Positions 30,335 to 38,873 of a stretch of 64,000 nucleotides of DNA are shown here, piece by piece. This stretch comes from Deefgea chitinilytica (GTDB lineage Bacteria; Pseudomonadota; Gammaproteobacteria; Burkholderiales; Chitinibacteraceae): NCBI RefSeq assembly GCF_016881405.1, contig NZ_WOFE01000001.1, forward strand, positions 930,001 through 994,000, read 5' to 3'. The translations under genes were made by a program, and so were the position numbers. Within the stretch, counting starts at the first letter, position 1. Every line of letters begins with the position of its first letter. Below the pieces are notes generated by a model. It ran no database searches and was not told the DNA's origin. It saw nothing but the letters and a program-made list of their open reading frames with translations.

Positions 30335-30988
30335 ATGGATTTACTCAACGAACTGAAGCAAAACGCCGAAGCGCTGCAACAAGATAATGCGGCAGTGCGT
30401 GAAAAAGATGCAAAAAATCTGCTGCTAATCCAAGCGCAAATGACACAAATTTTTGAATATTTCCGTAGTTTGGCCGAGCAGCTTCAAATTCTAAAACCAC
30501 CTAGCCCACACACCTACCTTATTTTTGGCATTGGAGAATTTAGCCACGTTGCAATGAAGGATTGCATGACACGCGCACGCAGCTTTCAAGTTGAAGACAA
30601 AAATTATTATGAATACATTGAGTTTTCAATCAATTGGCTGGCTCGTTCACCGCTGCAAGCGAGTTACACTTCAAACAACGAAGTGAAATACCTCAAAGAT
30701 CGGCTTTGGAATTTAGGCTGCAAGGTCGAAGAGAAATTGATTAAAAATTCAGATGGGAAGTTAGTCAAAACCATTGTTTCCATCCTACCCGAATTCCCTA
30801 CTCGTCTTCGTTTTGAAAATGACTATAAATCTGGAACAATTCGCCTCAATATTCGTAATCTAAATAAATTTGAAGACGACTGGCAAGTGTTAACGCCCGA
30901 GCAATGCAGCACCGAATTATTCGAAGACTTGGCCAAAGAGCTTTTAGGCAAGCCAAATGAACTCGCAACAAGATTTACCCAACGCTAA
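30335..30988 (+). CDS. Hypothetical protein with N-terminal coiled coil
   Basis: 217 residues, soluble. Residues 1-50 form a likely coiled coil (LNELKQNAEALQQDNAAV). The rest is a mixed alpha/beta domain containing FGIGEFSHVAMKDCM and GCKVEEKLIKNSDGKLV. No signal peptide, membrane segment or known family was recognised. It has its own intergenic region (93 bp) and is convergent with cobU. Codon use resembles the neighbours, so I regard it as a real gene. Confidence 0.6.
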   Translation: MDLLNELKQNAEALQQDNAAVREKDAKNLLLIQAQMTQIFEYFRSLAEQLQILKPPSPHTYLIFGIGEFSHVAMKDCMTRARSFQVEDKNYYEYIEFSINWLARSPLQASYTSNNEVKYLKDRLWNLGCKVEEKLIKNSDGKLVKTIVSILPEFPTRLRFENDYKSGTIRLNIRNLNKFEDDWQVLTPEQCSTELFEDLAKELLGKPNELATRFTQR

Positions 30989-31010
30989 AGTTTGACACCC
31001 ACTACCCAAC

Positions 31011-31520
31011 TTATTTCACCTTTATAGGCAAACCCGCCACTACTAATACAACTTCCTCAGCCTGCGCGGCGGCAAATTGCATAAAGCTGCCGTGTAGATC
31101 GACAAAATGGCGGCCCATTTGCGTTTCGGCGTGTAGGCTCCAACCGATTTCATTGCCAACTGCGATGACCGTTTGTGCCGTGGCCAAGACGAATTCCTCC
31201 CAACGAGCTTTCGCTTCAATCAGCGTTGCCGCTTTATCGTACTCGCAATCGGTGAAGAGATTAGTCAACCAGAGCGTAATGCAATCGAGCACGATCACGT
31301 CTCCAGCAAAACCATGCGCAGCCAGATCGGTTTCTTGCTCTAGATTCACCCAGCGCGAATCGCGCTGGGCTTGATGTTGGCGTATACGCTCGGCGAAATC
31401 ATCATCCCACACGCGTGACGTCGCCAAATACGCAGGGCGATCTGAGAGCGCTAAAGCACGCTGCTCGGCGTAGCGACTTTTGCCGCTTTTTTGCGCCCCC
31501 GTAACTAAAATCAAACGCAT
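31011..31520 (-). CDS. cobU: Bifunctional adenosylcobinamide kinase / guanylyltransferase
   Basis: 169-residue enzyme of nucleotide-loop assembly in cobalamin synthesis: phosphorylates adenosylcobinamide, then transfers GMP. P-loop GAQKSGKSRYAE (about 8-19), the His of the guanylylated intermediate in RIRQHQAQR (about 46-54), LDCITLWLTNL, and GNEIGWSLHAETQMGRHFVD. No other cob gene is nearby, so it may serve cobinamide salvage. It lies 6 bp after the EamA gene on the same strand. Confidence 0.92.
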   Translation of the reverse strand: MRLILVTGAQKSGKSRYAEQRALALSDRPAYLATSRVWDDDFAERIRQHQAQRDSRWVNLEQETDLAAHGFAGDVIVLDCITLWLTNLFTDCEYDKAATLIEAKARWEEFVLATAQTVIAVGNEIGWSLHAETQMGRHFVDLHGSFMQFAAAQAEEVVLVVAGLPIKVK

Positions 31521-31526
31521 ATATAC

Positions 31527-32423
31527 CTACCCACTGTGTTTAGATACAGGCATTTTTAAACCATGCTCAGCGTAATATACCCCCAGCAAAATCAGCGCGG
31601 CACCTAGTGCGCCAACGACGGTAATGCGCTCACCCAAGAGCAATACCGCAGTCAACATCGTAATCAATGGAATCAAATAGATATAATTACTGGCTTTCAC
31701 GGCACCGATAATGCCCAGCGCTTTGTTCCACGCGACAAAGCAAAGTGCCGAGGCGACTACGCCCAAGAACAACATATTGCCGCCTTGTAGCGGATCAAGC
31801 CACAGCGCGAAGTCGACGCGATAGTTCATCCACCACGCGGCGGGCAGTAGCGTGACGATGCCGTAGAAAAACACTTGCCGTGTCAGATAAAGATAGCCAT
31901 AACGCTGCCCTGCTCGCTTAAGCAATAAGCAATACACCGCCCATGCTGCGCCCGCCGACAGCGCCAAAATATCGCCGAGCGGATTAAGTTTCAAAATCAC
32001 ACTACCATTAAACATCACCAAGGCGACACCAAATAACGCAACCAGCGAACCAACAATCAAGCGCGGGCTAAGCTTTTCATCATGTGTGGTGAAATGCGCG
32101 AAAAACGCAGTGAGCAGCGGTGCGGACGACACCAACAAGCCAACACTAGAGGCTTGCGTGTATTGCAATGCGATGTTTTCGGTCAAGAAATACAAGGTGA
32201 TACCAAATAGCCCTAAACCGCAAAAGAATAATTCTTCGCGCCATTGCGGCTTTTTGATCACCGGATGCAATAAAAATAAGAGGCCGTACGCTAAAACAAA
32301 TCGATCGAGCGCGATTTCAACCGGAGTTCGCCATTGCAGCAGGATTTTGGTCGAGACAAACGTAATTCCCCACACCACAATACAAAACAGCACCATTAAA
32401 TGGCCTTTCAATTCCGGCTTCAT
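31527..32423 (-). CDS. EamA/DMT-family transporter
   Basis: 298-residue inner-membrane protein with ten TM helices in two EamA repeats (about 8-140 and 150-285). Repeat 1 contains VVWGITFVSTKILL, repeat 2 LSAGAAWAVYCLLLKR. Such proteins export metabolites such as amino acids or purines; the substrate is unknown. AGGA lies before the start. It is 11 bp downstream of mltG, in the same leftward run. Confidence 0.88.
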   Translation of the reverse strand: MKPELKGHLMVLFCIVVWGITFVSTKILLQWRTPVEIALDRFVLAYGLLFLLHPVIKKPQWREELFFCGLGLFGITLYFLTENIALQYTQASSVGLLVSSAPLLTAFFAHFTTHDEKLSPRLIVGSLVALFGVALVMFNGSVILKLNPLGDILALSAGAAWAVYCLLLKRAGQRYGYLYLTRQVFFYGIVTLLPAAWWMNYRVDFALWLDPLQGGNMLFLGVVASALCFVAWNKALGIIGAVKASNYIYLIPLITMLTAVLLLGERITVVGALGAALILLGVYYAEHGLKMPVSKHSG

Positions 32424-32434
32424 GCTTATCCTAA

Positions 32435-33502
32435 TTAGTTATTCCGTAAGTACTTGCGCACTGCCGCATTATGCTGATCAAGCGTTTCTGAAAAAACCGA
32501 ACTGCCATCGCCCTTGGCCACAAAATAGACTGCCTTGGTCACAGCGGGTTGCGTGGCGGCAGTCAATGCCGCCTCTCCAACCATCGCAATCGGCGTTGGC
32601 GGCAGTCCGGCACGGGTGTAGGTGTTGTACGGTGTATCAGTACGCAAATGCGCTTTGGTAATATCGCCCTTAAAGGCCTCACCAACGCCATAAATGACGG
32701 TTGGATCTGTTTGTAAACGCATTCCTTGACGGAGTCGATTAGTGAATACCCCTGCAATTAAAGGGCGATCCGCCGCTTTGCCGGTTTCTTTCTCGACAAT
32801 CGACGCCAAAATCAGCGCCTCATACGCCGATTTCAATGGCAAATCAGGTTTACGACTCGCCCATGCCTCATCGAGTTTTTCTTGCATCAAACGATGCGCG
32901 CGCGCCAATAGTTTGAGGTCGGAGCTGCCTTTGTCAATGCGATAACTCTCTGGAAAAAACAGTCCTTCGGGCGACAAGGCACTGATGCCCAAAGCGGCGA
33001 GAATTTCTTCATCGCTCATTTTGGCGGTGTCGTGTTTTAAATAGGGGTGCGTATTAAGTGCTTGCCGTAATTGCCGCCAATTCCAGCCTTCAATAATGCT
33101 GAACATCTGCAAATCGACTTCACCCTTGCCAAGTTTTTTCAGCAACATCCACGGTGAGATCGGCGCTTTCAGCGAATAACTACCAGCCTTCAGCTCAGCA
33201 TCTTTACCCGAAATCCGCGCCAGCAACACAAATAAAGGCGCCGAATCAACCGCGCCTTGTCGCACCAACTGCTGCGCAACAGCGTTAACGCCGCCTGGTT
33301 CGATCTGCACTGAATGCGAAGGCGGACTCGGCTGCTCGGTCACTGCCCAACTATAAAACCACACGCTGCCTGCGAGCGTTGCCGCTAAAACACAAAATAG
33401 CAACAACCCCAACAATCGTCCCCACATCGGGGTCGGCTTATTCGGCATTTTTTTCGGTTGAGGTTTCGGATTTGCTTTCTTCTTCGCTGATGGTGCGGCC
33501 AC
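32435..33502 (-). CDS. mltG: Endolytic murein transglycosylase MltG
   Basis: 355-residue inner-membrane lytic transglycosylase (YceG family) that cuts nascent peptidoglycan and so sets chain length. A Lys/Pro-rich cytoplasmic leader (1-25), one TM (about 30-50), a LysM-like subdomain and the catalytic domain follow. The active-site Glu is in ASIVEKETGKAADRPLIAG, followed by RLRQGMRLQTDPTVIYG. Start is GTG 33502 with GAGGT 8 bases upstream. This reading overlaps the dinG 3' end by 65 bases in another frame; internal ATGs at 33448 or 33427 have no good ribosome site. Confidence 0.92.
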   Translation of the reverse strand: MAAPSAKKKANPKPQPKKMPNKPTPMWGRLLGLLLFCVLAATLAGSVWFYSWAVTEQPSPPSHSVQIEPGGVNAVAQQLVRQGAVDSAPLFVLLARISGKDAELKAGSYSLKAPISPWMLLKKLGKGEVDLQMFSIIEGWNWRQLRQALNTHPYLKHDTAKMSDEEILAALGISALSPEGLFFPESYRIDKGSSDLKLLARAHRLMQEKLDEAWASRKPDLPLKSAYEALILASIVEKETGKAADRPLIAGVFTNRLRQGMRLQTDPTVIYGVGEAFKGDITKAHLRTDTPYNTYTRAGLPPTPIAMVGEAALTAATQPAVTKAVYFVAKGDGSSVFSETLDQHNAAVRKYLRNN

Positions 33503-35426
33503 TGCGTTTTACCTCGTAAAATTTCTGCACATTCGCCAATTCACGCGAACGGAACATCGGCGGCAGGCTTTTCCAAATCATTTTGCCGTATTGCTTTTCA
33601 ACCAGACGCGTATCGGCAATCATCAATATGCCAATATCGGTCTCATCCCGAATCAAGCGCCCCGCGCCTTGTTTAAGCGTGATCGTCGCATTGGGCAATT
33701 GATAATCCATAAACGGGCTACGCCCCGCCTTGGTGATTTGCTCCATCCGTGCCGATAACACAGGATCATCCGGCGGAGAAAATGGCAGCTTGTCGATCAC
33801 CACGAGCGACAACTGATCTCCACGCACGTCAATACCTTCCCAGAATGTCTGGCTGGCGACCAAAATCGCGTTCGGCTCTTTGCGAAATTGATCAAGCAAT
33901 TCAGTGCGCGAGCCGGTGCCTTGGAGATACACCGGCCAATCTAGCCCAGCATCTTTAAGCTTTTCAAGCAATAACTCATGCGCTTCGCGCATCGCACGCA
34001 AGCTGGTAAATAGCAAAAACGCATGTCCTTGCGTGGTGTGCAATAATGGCCATGCTTTTTCAATGACAGTACGGGTATATTCCGGTGTATTAGGTTGCGG
34101 CATGTCTTGCGGCACATACAGCACGGCTTGCTGCTTGTAATCGAAGGGACTATCCCACGTTGCAGTTTCGGCTTTCCATAAGCCCAGTTCATGCTGAAAA
34201 TGCGTAAACTGATTGTTCACCGCCAAGGTTGCCGAAGCAAAAATCCACGCGCGTGGATTCATATTGACTTGTTTTTGGAATAAATCAGCGATATTTAGCG
34301 GCGTAATATGCAACAAAAAGCCATGCTGCGTAACATCAATCCAATGCACGGTCTCCGTAGAATCTGATTTCTGCCATTTTTCCAGCAATTCGAGCATTTC
34401 AGCCGCGCGCTGATGACATTTTTCTAAACTCTCACCGCGCTCGGCTTGCTTGGCCAAGAGTTCAGCCAAATGTTGCAAATCACCCGTCATTACATTGAGC
34501 TGGGTAAAAAAAGCTGGGAATTTTTCTTTTAACTCATGCTGTGGCAGCCGCTGTATGTCTTTAAACACCAACCGTACATCTTTTGCTGACTTTTCCAGCG
34601 CTTCGGCAGCATTGGGCAACAAAACATAGTCTTTAGCGACGACCAGCGCTTCGGCACGCGCATCCCGCGCTAGCTCAACCACTTGACCACTGGTAAGCGT
34701 ATCACCAAAAAACAGGCTGGCAACTTCAGGCAGTTGATGCGCCTCGTCGAAAATCACCGTATTACACGCAGGAAGCAGCTCGCCCGCGCCTTCGTCTTTG
34801 AGCCACACATCAGCAAAAAACAGATGATGATTGACCACCACCACATCGGCTTCTTGCGCGTCTTTGCGTGCTTTTAAAACAAAGCAGTCTTTGTGATTGG
34901 GGCAATCTTGACCCAGGCAATTATCGCGGGTGCTAGTCACATGTGCCCAAATCGGTGCGTCCTCCGGCACGCCGGGACAGGCTGCTTTATCGCCCGAATT
35001 CGTGGTGTTGACGTAACGTTTAATTTTTTGCAAATCTGCCACGTCTTCACGACGCATAAAGCGCCCTTCGTGCTCGGCGCGTGCTAGATGATAATGGCAG
35101 ACGTAATTCGAACGGCCTTTCAGTAGTGCAATCACCACCGGCACCTTCAGTACATCGCGCACGCTCGGCACATCGCGATTAAATAACTGATCTTGCAGTG
35201 TTTTGGTACCGGTCGACACAATCACCTTGCCACCAGACAGCAGCGCCGGTACTAAATAGGCAAACGTTTTGCCCGTCCCCGTACCCGCCTCGGCAATCAA
35301 TTGCCCGCAAGACGCGATCGCCCGCTCAACCGCCAGTGCCATTTCTAACTGCGGCTGGCGCAACTTGTAGCCGGGAAATGCATCGCCAAACGGCCCGGTA
35401 TCTGCAAAAACTTCTTCGAGTGTCAT
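33438..35426 (-). CDS. dinG: ATP-dependent DNA helicase, DinG/YoaA family
   Basis: 662-residue XPD-like superfamily 2 helicase. Walker A AEAGTGTGKTFAYLVP (about 45-60), DEAH in VIFDEAHQLPEV and motif VI QGAGRLIRDETDIG near residue 598. Four Cys that can hold the 4Fe-4S cluster are in YVCHYH, DNCLGQ, QDCPNH and KDCFVL. It unwinds 5'-3', resolving R-loops or stalled forks. Its 3' 65 bases also encode the start of mltG in another frame. The C-terminal tail is Ser/Glu rich. Confidence 0.93.
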   Translation of the reverse strand: MTLEEVFADTGPFGDAFPGYKLRQPQLEMALAVERAIASCGQLIAEAGTGTGKTFAYLVPALLSGGKVIVSTGTKTLQDQLFNRDVPSVRDVLKVPVVIALLKGRSNYVCHYHLARAEHEGRFMRREDVADLQKIKRYVNTTNSGDKAACPGVPEDAPIWAHVTSTRDNCLGQDCPNHKDCFVLKARKDAQEADVVVVNHHLFFADVWLKDEGAGELLPACNTVIFDEAHQLPEVASLFFGDTLTSGQVVELARDARAEALVVAKDYVLLPNAAEALEKSAKDVRLVFKDIQRLPQHELKEKFPAFFTQLNVMTGDLQHLAELLAKQAERGESLEKCHQRAAEMLELLEKWQKSDSTETVHWIDVTQHGFLLHITPLNIADLFQKQVNMNPRAWIFASATLAVNNQFTHFQHELGLWKAETATWDSPFDYKQQAVLYVPQDMPQPNTPEYTRTVIEKAWPLLHTTQGHAFLLFTSLRAMREAHELLLEKLKDAGLDWPVYLQGTGSRTELLDQFRKEPNAILVASQTFWEGIDVRGDQLSLVVIDKLPFSPPDDPVLSARMEQITKAGRSPFMDYQLPNATITLKQGAGRLIRDETDIGILMIADTRLVEKQYGKMIWKSLPPMFRSRELANVQKFYEVKRSGRTISEEESKSETSTEKNAE

Positions 35427-35549
35427 GGAAAGCTCAATACTTCGGATGAAGGATTGTACCGTATCGGCGGCAAGGCTATAGCAGACCTCATTCAGAAAAA
35501 ATACTTTAAATGCAAAAAATAGTGTTCACAGAATGCGCAGCATTTTACG

Positions 35550-35574
35550 AAAAAAAACCCCGCACGAGGCGGGG
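35550..35574 (-). terminator. Intrinsic terminator, leftward
   Basis: On the minus strand GCCCCGC-type stem (GCGGGG/CCCCGC at 35569-35574 and 35558-35563), loop of five, then a run of eight U (35550-35557). It would terminate transcripts coming from the SDR-hpnE-hpnD genes and so separates them from dinG. Confidence 0.85.
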
Positions 35575-35630
35575 CCAATCAATACAGGGAGAGATGAAAA
35601 CACAATACACATCTGAGCTAGCGCCCAGCG

Positions 35631-35651
35631 AAATGAACCAACGGTTCATTT
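35631..35651. promoter_or_regulatory. Operator-like palindrome upstream of dinG
   Basis: AAATGAACC (35631-35639) and GGTTCATTT (35643-35651) are perfect 9-bp arms around AAC. The form is typical of TetR-family operators. It lies 205 bp upstream of dinG and 55 bp past the 3' end of the SDR gene. No regulator gene is adjacent, so its target is unclear. Confidence 0.4.
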
Positions 35652-35705
35652 ACAGGGTGTATGAGGGTGTGTATTCAATAAAGTTCAGCCTTTTTTCAAT
35701 TTTTT

Positions 35706-36461
35706 TTATTTTTCTTGAAAAAATAAAGTCTGACCACTTTGACCCACGCTCGCACCACCTAACCAATACAAAATCGCAGGCAAAATAGCCTCAGTCACTG
35801 GCAATGTGTCTTTCAATTCAGCAGGGTGCGTCGCCAAGCGGAACGGCGACTGAATCGGGCCTGGCACCAATAAATTAATCCGCACATTGGCCAACTTATC
35901 CCATTCAGACGCAGCAATCTCAATCCAGTTTTTTTGCGCGGATTTGGTCACGCTAAAACCGCCCCAATAGGCATTCGGTTCAAACGCATGAGTTTCACCC
36001 AGCACCAAGACCGCCGCATCAGGCGATTTTTCCAGCAATGGAAACAAGGCGCGCGTCATCGCAAATGGTGCCGCCACGTTCACGCGGAACATCTCCACCC
36101 ATTCATCCAGTTTTTGATTTGAAAGCGGTGAAAGATGATTAAATCCATTCGCGCAATGCAAAATACCATCCAAACGACCAAACTCTTTTTGAATCAACAC
36201 CCCAAGTTGATTCAATTCAGCCTCGCCGATTTTGGCCAAATCCATCGGAATCGCTGCCGGTTGCGCACCACCCACCGCTTCGATGGCATCGTAAGTGCGA
36301 CTGAGTTTTTTCTCGTTGCGGCCAAGTAAAATTACCGTTGCACCAAACTTGGCCAACTCCACCGCTGCCGCAGCGCCAATGCCCTGCCCTGCCCCCGTTA
36401 CGAGAATGACGCGGTCTTTGAATGCATCTGCGCTCGGTGTTGCTGTTTTCCAATCTGCCAT
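35706..36461 (-). CDS. SDR-fold protein (YciK-like) with altered catalytic residues
   Basis: 251 residues. The Rossmann NAD(P) motif TGAGQGIG is intact near residue 24, and LLGRNEKKLSRTYDAIE matches the E. coli YciK family. The usual NNAG reads CANG. The catalytic Ser region (SSS in YciK) reads GETH, and YxxxK reads F-SVT-K (WGGFSVTKSAQ), so the catalytic Tyr and Ser are lost. It may bind NADP without classical SDR chemistry. ATG 36461 (MADWKTATP) is chosen because AAGGAGAGG precedes it. Last gene of the leftward hpn run. Confidence 0.85.
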   Translation of the reverse strand: MADWKTATPSADAFKDRVILVTGAGQGIGAAAAVELAKFGATVILLGRNEKKLSRTYDAIEAVGGAQPAAIPMDLAKIGEAELNQLGVLIQKEFGRLDGILHCANGFNHLSPLSNQKLDEWVEMFRVNVAAPFAMTRALFPLLEKSPDAAVLVLGETHAFEPNAYWGGFSVTKSAQKNWIEIAASEWDKLANVRINLLVPGPIQSPFRLATHPAELKDTLPVTEAILPAILYWLGGASVGQSGQTLFFQEK

Positions 36462-36515
36462 TTTATTTTTCCTCTCCTTACCGCTTAACAAAGGCTGAGT
36501 GACTTTATTCTGTCT

Positions 36516-37853
36516 CTATGACAGCGTTTTCAAATAACCCAAATATTCTAATGTGAGTTGAGCGGCATTCACACCACTACGCACAGCACCTTCGAGCGTT
36601 GCCGGATACTCGCCTCGCCCATGCCCAGCTAAACCTTCAGTAAAATCTCCTGCCAAAAACAACCCTACTTGCAAAGTAGTATTGCTCGGCCGCTCTAGAT
36701 TTGGAGTGCACGCAAAGGTCGCGCGCTTTTCGGTAATCACTTGCTGGCGCAGTACCAAATCAGGCAAGCCCAATCGTTGATGCAATTCAGCCTGCACGGT
36801 CTCAGCCAATTCATCGTGACTCAAGCCGCTATGCACGCCCTGCGCTGAGATCACGACGGCAATCAAGCCATGTTGCCCATGCGTCACGCCGCGATCAAAC
36901 ACCCACTGCGAATAGGCATCGGCCAAACCCAACATCGGCGTCGACAATTGCACATCGGTCGCATACTGCAAATACACCGTGACAATCGGCTGATACTGCC
37001 AATCGGTTAATTGTGCACTCAGTAATTGATCAAAAGAGCTGATGAGACCTGCCGCCTGATGCGGTGGCGTTGCGCAAATCACCGCGTCAAAAACCTGACC
37101 GTCGTCACCCAGCACAAAACCATGGGTATTGCTCGCTATCGATTTTACACGATAGCCTAGCTGCACATACCCACCCGAAGTTTGAATCATCTGGGCGGCC
37201 GACTCAGGAAACAACTGGCTAAAATCCACTTTTGGCATTAGTAAATCAGAAGCCGCGCGTTGGCCACCCAAACTATCGCGCAATACATTGAGTAATACTT
37301 GCGCGCTCGCTAACTCAAGTGGGGTATTCAGTGCTGCCAAGGTCAGCGGCGCCCAAAACTTGGCAATCAGGCTCTCAGGTTGCCGCTGCTCGAGCAACCA
37401 CTGCGCTACAGTCACATCGTTTTTTAAACGCCAGCACCGCCATTTACTCACTTCAATGGCGCGTATCAAAGCCCAACGCTCAACCCACGACAAACCTTTG
37501 GCGCGAATTAAACCAAGCGCCAAATGCAGCGGCGCAGGTAATTTTGGACAAGCCAGCAAAAAATCGGGTTCAACCTGCAAACGCATCGGCTGACGCAAAA
37601 ATGCAGCATCCAAATCAACACCGCAGCACTGCATTAAACGTAATAACTCAGAATAAGCGCCGATCACCAGATGCTGACCATTATCCAGCGGCGACTCGTT
37701 CATCACGGCACGGTTCGAGCGATCAACGCGCCGCGCTCGACCGCCAAGCACTTTGCCCGCTTCAAACACCGTGACCGACACGCCCGCCGCAGCCAACTCA
37801 ACACCCGCCGCCATACCCGCGTAGCCGCCACCGATAATGGCGACTCTTTTCAT
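36516..37853 (-). CDS. hpnE: Hydroxysqualene dehydroxylase HpnE
   Basis: 445-residue FAD-dependent desaturase-like enzyme that reduces hydroxysqualene to squalene. The N-terminal FAD motif is VAIIGGGYAGMAAGVELAA, followed by FEAGKVLGGRARR; the C-terminal FAD region reads GLFLAGDFTEGLAGHGRGEY, and the C-terminus EGAVRSGVNAA is typical. It is paired with hpnD. hpnC and squalene-hopene cyclase are not in the window, so the end product (squalene, hopanoid or carotenoid) is not decided here. Confidence 0.9.
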   Translation of the reverse strand: MKRVAIIGGGYAGMAAGVELAAAGVSVTVFEAGKVLGGRARRVDRSNRAVMNESPLDNGQHLVIGAYSELLRLMQCCGVDLDAAFLRQPMRLQVEPDFLLACPKLPAPLHLALGLIRAKGLSWVERWALIRAIEVSKWRCWRLKNDVTVAQWLLEQRQPESLIAKFWAPLTLAALNTPLELASAQVLLNVLRDSLGGQRAASDLLMPKVDFSQLFPESAAQMIQTSGGYVQLGYRVKSIASNTHGFVLGDDGQVFDAVICATPPHQAAGLISSFDQLLSAQLTDWQYQPIVTVYLQYATDVQLSTPMLGLADAYSQWVFDRGVTHGQHGLIAVVISAQGVHSGLSHDELAETVQAELHQRLGLPDLVLRQQVITEKRATFACTPNLERPSNTTLQVGLFLAGDFTEGLAGHGRGEYPATLEGAVRSGVNAAQLTLEYLGYLKTLS

Positions 37854-37939
37854 GATCCCACCCTAGGTAGCTTGAATCTGAGCGTATTTTTAAAAAGTAG
37901 CGAGCACCCGTCAGAACGGCGAGGCCGGAGCACAGGAAC

Positions 37940-37996
37940 CGGAATGCACACGTTGTACATGAGGATTCCGCGCACCGCCCGACCCGTTATCACGGG
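37940..37996. repeat. IR-rich intergenic element between hpnD and hpnE
   Basis: The 169-bp gap holds nested hairpins. CGGAAT (37940-37945) pairs with ATTCCG (37965-37970). Inside, ATGCACA (37944-37950) pairs with TGTACAT (37954-37960) with one mismatch. CCCGT (37983-37987) pairs with ACGGG (37992-37996). The stretch is more GC-rich than the surroundings. It resembles a dispersed extragenic element, but only one copy is seen in this window. Confidence 0.4.
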
Positions 37997-38022
37997 ATGC
38001 GCAGCACTTTTGAAGGATGCGC

Positions 38023-38859
38023 TCAAGCAAACCACCACGTTTTCCACGCCAACCACAGCTTGCGAATTGGGGTTAGTGAAGTGCGTTGATTGAGCACTTT
38101 CTGTGCGCCGTCCAAACGAATTTCAGCCAGCGTGGCGCGATAAATCGCCGCCATCACCAAACCAGTTCGTTGGTTTTTCTTATCCACCTCAGGCAGCAAA
38201 GCCATCGCTTGATCGTAATACTGCTCGGCGCGATCGATCTGGAAATTCATTAAGGCTTTAAATTCAGCGGTTTCACGGTAATTCTGAATGTCGGCAGCAG
38301 GCACGTTAAAGCGCTGCAACTCATCGACAGGCAAATAAATCCGGCCACGACGCGCGTCTTCGCCGACATCGCGAATGATATTGGTTAGTTGAAATGCAAT
38401 ACCCAAATCATGCGCGTACTTCAGTGTTTTGCGGTCGGTATAACCAAAAATTGTCGCCGCCAATTGTCCCACAACGCTGGCAACGCGATAGCAATACAGA
38501 TGCAAATCTTTAAAGGTGTTGTAGCGCGCCTGATCCAGATCCATCTCCATGCCGTCGATAATTTCTAGAAACAATTCGCGCGGCAAATCATAAGACTTCA
38601 CTGCTGGCAGCAAGGATTGCGTTACCGGATGCTGCGGGCTGCCCGCGTACATTTGGTCAACTTCATTGCGCCACCAAGCCAGCGTCGTGCGCGCTACACC
38701 TTCATCGCTGATTTCATCGACCACATCGTCAACTTCGCGGCAAAACGCATACAAGGCAGTAATCGCAACGCGCTTTTCTGGGCTTAAAAAACGAAAACTA
38801 TAATAAAAGCTCGAACCACTTTTGGCGGCTTTGTCTTCACAATATTGATCAGGAGTCAC
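38023..38859 (-). CDS. hpnD: Presqualene diphosphate synthase HpnD
   Basis: 278-residue class I trans-isoprenyl synthase that joins two farnesyl diphosphates to presqualene diphosphate. Both Mg2+-binding Asp-rich motifs are visible: CREVDDVVDE (about 45-54) and NIIRDVGEDARRGRIYLP (about 150-167). The N-terminus MTPDQYCEDKAAKSGSSFYY is characteristic of HpnD rather than HpnC. Start is GTG with no strong ribosome site, 14 bp after the DUF4136 gene, suggesting coupling. hpnE follows after the IR-rich gap. Confidence 0.92.
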   Translation of the reverse strand: MTPDQYCEDKAAKSGSSFYYSFRFLSPEKRVAITALYAFCREVDDVVDEISDEGVARTTLAWWRNEVDQMYAGSPQHPVTQSLLPAVKSYDLPRELFLEIIDGMEMDLDQARYNTFKDLHLYCYRVASVVGQLAATIFGYTDRKTLKYAHDLGIAFQLTNIIRDVGEDARRGRIYLPVDELQRFNVPAADIQNYRETAEFKALMNFQIDRAEQYYDQAMALLPEVDKKNQRTGLVMAAIYRATLAEIRLDGAQKVLNQRTSLTPIRKLWLAWKTWWFA

Positions 38860-38873
38860 AGGACGTCTCGAAT

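Noticed and set aside
32086-32661. 191-codon plus-strand frame
   Set aside because: Antisense to the EamA and mltG genes; no family signals.
35510-35788. 92-codon frame on the plus strand containing a GGGAGAG-ATG start
   Set aside because: Spans a terminator hairpin and the palindrome, runs antisense into the SDR 3' end, and has a low-complexity Phe/Lys/Ile composition; the GGGAGAG spacing to ATG is too short.
37671-38093. 140-codon plus-strand frame over hpnE and hpnD
   Set aside because: Antisense shadow of two well-supported genes; composition is Arg/Thr rich as expected from a reversed frame.
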